The notes beneath the pieces are model-generated. The model was not told the origin of the DNA, did no database searches, and was given only the letters and a program-made list of their open reading frames with translations. A program made the position numbers and the translations under genes. From assembly GCA_024638265.1 (NCBI GenBank), contig JAHEKQ010000003.1:1-64000 (forward strand): DNA of 64,000 nucleotides, read 5' to 3'. Below are positions 62,358 to 64,000 of this stretch, one piece after another (the stretch's first letter is position 1; every line of letters starts with the position of its first letter). The stretch is from Flammeovirgaceae bacterium (GTDB lineage: Bacteria; Bacteroidota; Bacteroidia; Cytophagales; Cyclobacteriaceae).

Positions 62358-63269
62358 TCAGACATTAATCAGAGTTTCCCGTTTTCTCATTTTACCTGCA
62401 GGTATACCGTACATCATTTTGAACCGTCGGCAGAAATAGGCCGTGTCCTTATAGCCACAGGATTTGCCCACATCCCGAATGCTCATCTTAGTGGTTCGTA
62501 ACAGTTCCACTGCATGTTCCATTCTTTTGTATTCAATATAATCCTGAGGATTGATCCCCGTTAAGGCCTTGAAGTACTGGCCTACATAATCCTCACTGAC
62601 CCCGGCAATTTCCGCAAGTTTTTTATTGGTCAGTTCCCTACTTATATTTTCTTTAATATGCTTGAAAAGACTTATAAGTCGGGGATCCTTGAAATAGGTG
62701 GCATTGGTGACCATCTTTTCTACAAATAGGTTATTGCTGAGGATATATCGAACCACTTCAATAACAATGTGCTCCGTTTTAATGGAAATCACCCGCTGAA
62801 AACCCTCTCTCCGGTCCGATTGTTCGCGGGTTATATCGTAAATAAGACCGTTGAGAATGGGGTGGTCCAGGGCAAAGGCGGGAATTTCCAGGGTGTTGAA
62901 AAAACTGACCGTATCGAAGATAGTGGTTTCAAAACTCACCAGGGTCAATTCAGCCTTAGCGCTTCCCCCCAGGTCCTCGCGGAAGAATTCGTTCCTCTTG
63001 AACCGGAATTCTTCCAGGTTCATGACAGTAGGACTGGCCAAATCCCCGAAATTGATTTTGGTAGGCTTTGAATCCGGGATCAATACGGCCTGCCCCTCCT
63101 TAACCTCGTGGTCGTCAATGGATAGTTTCCCCTTTTTTAAAAAGATGAGAAGGTTTTCGGGTTCCTGGAAATCATCGACTTGCAGGTTATCGATCACGTC
63201 AACATTGCGACAGGCAATGAACCGGATACTTAGCGATTCGATTACCTTATTGTAGTTTTCTGTTGACAT
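62358..63269 (-). CDS. AraC-family transcriptional regulator
   Basis: 303 residues. The C-terminal about 100 residues carry the two helix-turn-helix motifs (NKKLAEIAGVSEDYVGQYFK and MSIRDVGKSCGYKDTAYFCR) with the family end motif GIPAGKMRKRE. The N-terminal part (about 1-190) is a sensing domain without clear assignment; an early ILIFLKKGKLSIDD stretch recalls cupins. Target unknown; neighbouring genes are GGGPS and acyl-CoA dehydrogenase. Confidence 0.88.
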   Translation of the reverse strand: MSTENYNKVIESLSIRFIACRNVDVIDNLQVDDFQEPENLLIFLKKGKLSIDDHEVKEGQAVLIPDSKPTKINFGDLASPTVMNLEEFRFKRNEFFREDLGGSAKAELTLVSFETTIFDTVSFFNTLEIPAFALDHPILNGLIYDITREQSDRREGFQRVISIKTEHIVIEVVRYILSNNLFVEKMVTNATYFKDPRLISLFKHIKENISRELTNKKLAEIAGVSEDYVGQYFKALTGINPQDYIEYKRMEHAVELLRTTKMSIRDVGKSCGYKDTAYFCRRFKMMYGIPAGKMRKRETLINV

Positions 63270-63362
63270 GTAGAATTATTCAAATGCAAATCGTAAAATC
63301 AAGGGTGCCCAATTTCACTAATTGCGAATAATTATACAATTCCAAGATGAAATTTAAATCCT

Positions 63363-64000
63363 CTATTTCAGGATATCACGGGCTATTACTATACGCTGGA
63401 TCTCAGAAGTTCCTTCATAGATCTGGGTGATCTTGGCATCCCTCATCAAGCGCTCCACGTGAAATTCCTTAACATAGCCGTATCCACCGTGAACCTGGAC
63501 AGCTTCGACGGCAATATCCATAGCTGCTTCTGAAGCATATAGCTTTGCCATGGCACTTGCAGTGGCATAATTTTTCCCATTGTCTTTCAACCAGGCGGCT
63601 TTCAAGCACAAATTCCTTGCGGCCTCCACTTTGAGAGCCATATCAGCTAGCTTAAATTGGATCGCCTGGTGTTTCGATATCTCCTTGCCAAAGGCTTTTC
63701 TTTCCTTACTGTATTGTAACGCAAGCTCATATGCACCGGAAGCGATTCCAAGGGCTTGTGCAGCAATACCTATGCGGCCACCGTTCAGGGTATTCATGGC
63801 AAAGTTAAAGCCAAACCCGTCTTCGCCGATTCGATTTTCTTTCGGGACTTTTACATCGCTGAACATCAGGGAATGTGTATCTGATCCGCGGATACCCAGC
63901 TTATCTTCTTTTTTTCCAACCACAAATCCCTGCATATCCTTCTCCATGATCAGGGCATTAATCCCTTTATGGCCTTTCTCTACATCGGTTTGGGCCATTA
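63363..64000 (-). CDS. Acyl-CoA dehydrogenase, C-terminal part (5' end outside window)
   Basis: About 212 residues are visible; the frame continues past base 64000. FAD/acyl-CoA dehydrogenase: the visible N-terminal beta-domain part is [22 protein letters not shown], then [33 protein letters not shown] and the catalytic Glu in [15 protein letters not shown]. The short-chain (butyryl-CoA dehydrogenase) type fits best. Function: first step of a beta-oxidation or amino-acid breakdown turn. Confidence 0.92.
   Translation of the reverse strand, partial: MAQTDVEKGHKGINALIMEKDMQGFVVGKKEDKLGIRGSDTHSLMFSDVKVPKENRIGEDGFGFNFAMNTLNGGRIGIAAQALGIASGAYELALQYSKERKAFGKEISKHQAIQFKLADMALKVEAARNLCLKAAWLKDNGKNYATASAMAKLYASEAAMDIAVEAVQVHGGYGYVKEFHVERLMRDAKITQIYEGTSEIQRIVIARDILK

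Overview
The window reads as chromosomal DNA of a free-living, probably marine or aquatic member of the Bacteroidota, most likely near the Cytophagales. The evidence is a GldB gliding lipoprotein, a fused MurF-alanine racemase, a TonB-dependent receptor with a carboxypeptidase-regulatory-like N-terminus, a propeller/Y_Y_Y/LuxR-type hybrid regulator, a bacterial GGGP synthase, many Bacteroidota-type lipoproteins, and promoter -7 boxes of the TAnnTTTG type. I placed it from gene content and motifs only. I see no insertion sequence, prophage, plasmid gene or CRISPR array, and coding density is high.

Layout. 1-12.4 kb is core metabolism: the end of an M14 peptidase, murF-alr, hemB (divergent), then glmM, a cysteine desulfurase, a short serA, a cyclase-family protein (possible kynurenine formamidase), serC, tryptophan 2,3-dioxygenase and kynureninase, tightly packed so that serine synthesis and tryptophan breakdown share one transcription direction. 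12.4-25.1 kb holds a DJ-1-like lipoprotein, an SRPBCC protein, a SprT-like protein, periplasmic hydrolases (M20 amidohydrolase, isoaspartyl peptidase), an agmatinase-family enzyme, gldB with an unlisted 53-residue zinc-ribbon membrane protein, gcvP, an M28 peptidase and a serine/threonine dehydratase. 25.1-29.9 kb is a beta-helix-type lipoprotein followed by a TonB-dependent receptor. 30-33.4 kb holds a fructosamine-kinase-like gene and RNase R. 33.5-37.7 kb is a sulfide-oxidation set: persulfide dioxygenase-rhodanese, thioredoxin, sulfide:quinone oxidoreductase and two YeeE/YedE membrane proteins. tRNA-His lies at 37.85 kb with a decayed copy 76 bp upstream.

38-47.6 kb is a beta-glucan (laminarin-like) utilisation locus without SusC/SusD: a hybrid regulator, divergent from a clan GH-A hydrolase, GH17, GH30, an MFS/GPH sugar transporter and a second GH17 without signal peptide. 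An aldo/keto reductase follows, preceded by two AT-rich palindromes. 48.8-53.7 kb holds uvrA, a response regulator, threonine aldolase and a DUF2911 protein. 53.8-59.4 kb is a minus-strand run of two Na/Pi cotransporters, a FecR-like periplasmic protein and a CHASE2 membrane protein. It diverges from an OprP-family porin. 60.9-64 kb holds a holin-X-like/hypothetical/GGGPS trio, an AraC regulator and the 3' part of an acyl-CoA dehydrogenase.

The most interesting signal is a shared promoter pattern. Direct repeats of TTAACA type with an exact 11-bp period stand upstream of the beta-helix lipoprotein (25.16-25.23 kb), the TonB-dependent receptor (27.02-27.05 kb) and the OprP-family porin (59.57-59.61 kb). 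In the last two the final repeat ends exactly 20 bp before a -7-like element, and the first keeps the same helical phase. These look like binding sites of a PhoB/PhoP-type regulator and suggest a phosphate-starvation outer-membrane regulon, with the lipoprotein-receptor pair as an uncharacterised member. A second pattern is that four genes (hemB, gldB, the dehydratase at 24186 and rnr) have a TAnnTTTG/A element ending 4-6 nt before the start codon, which predicts leaderless mRNAs.
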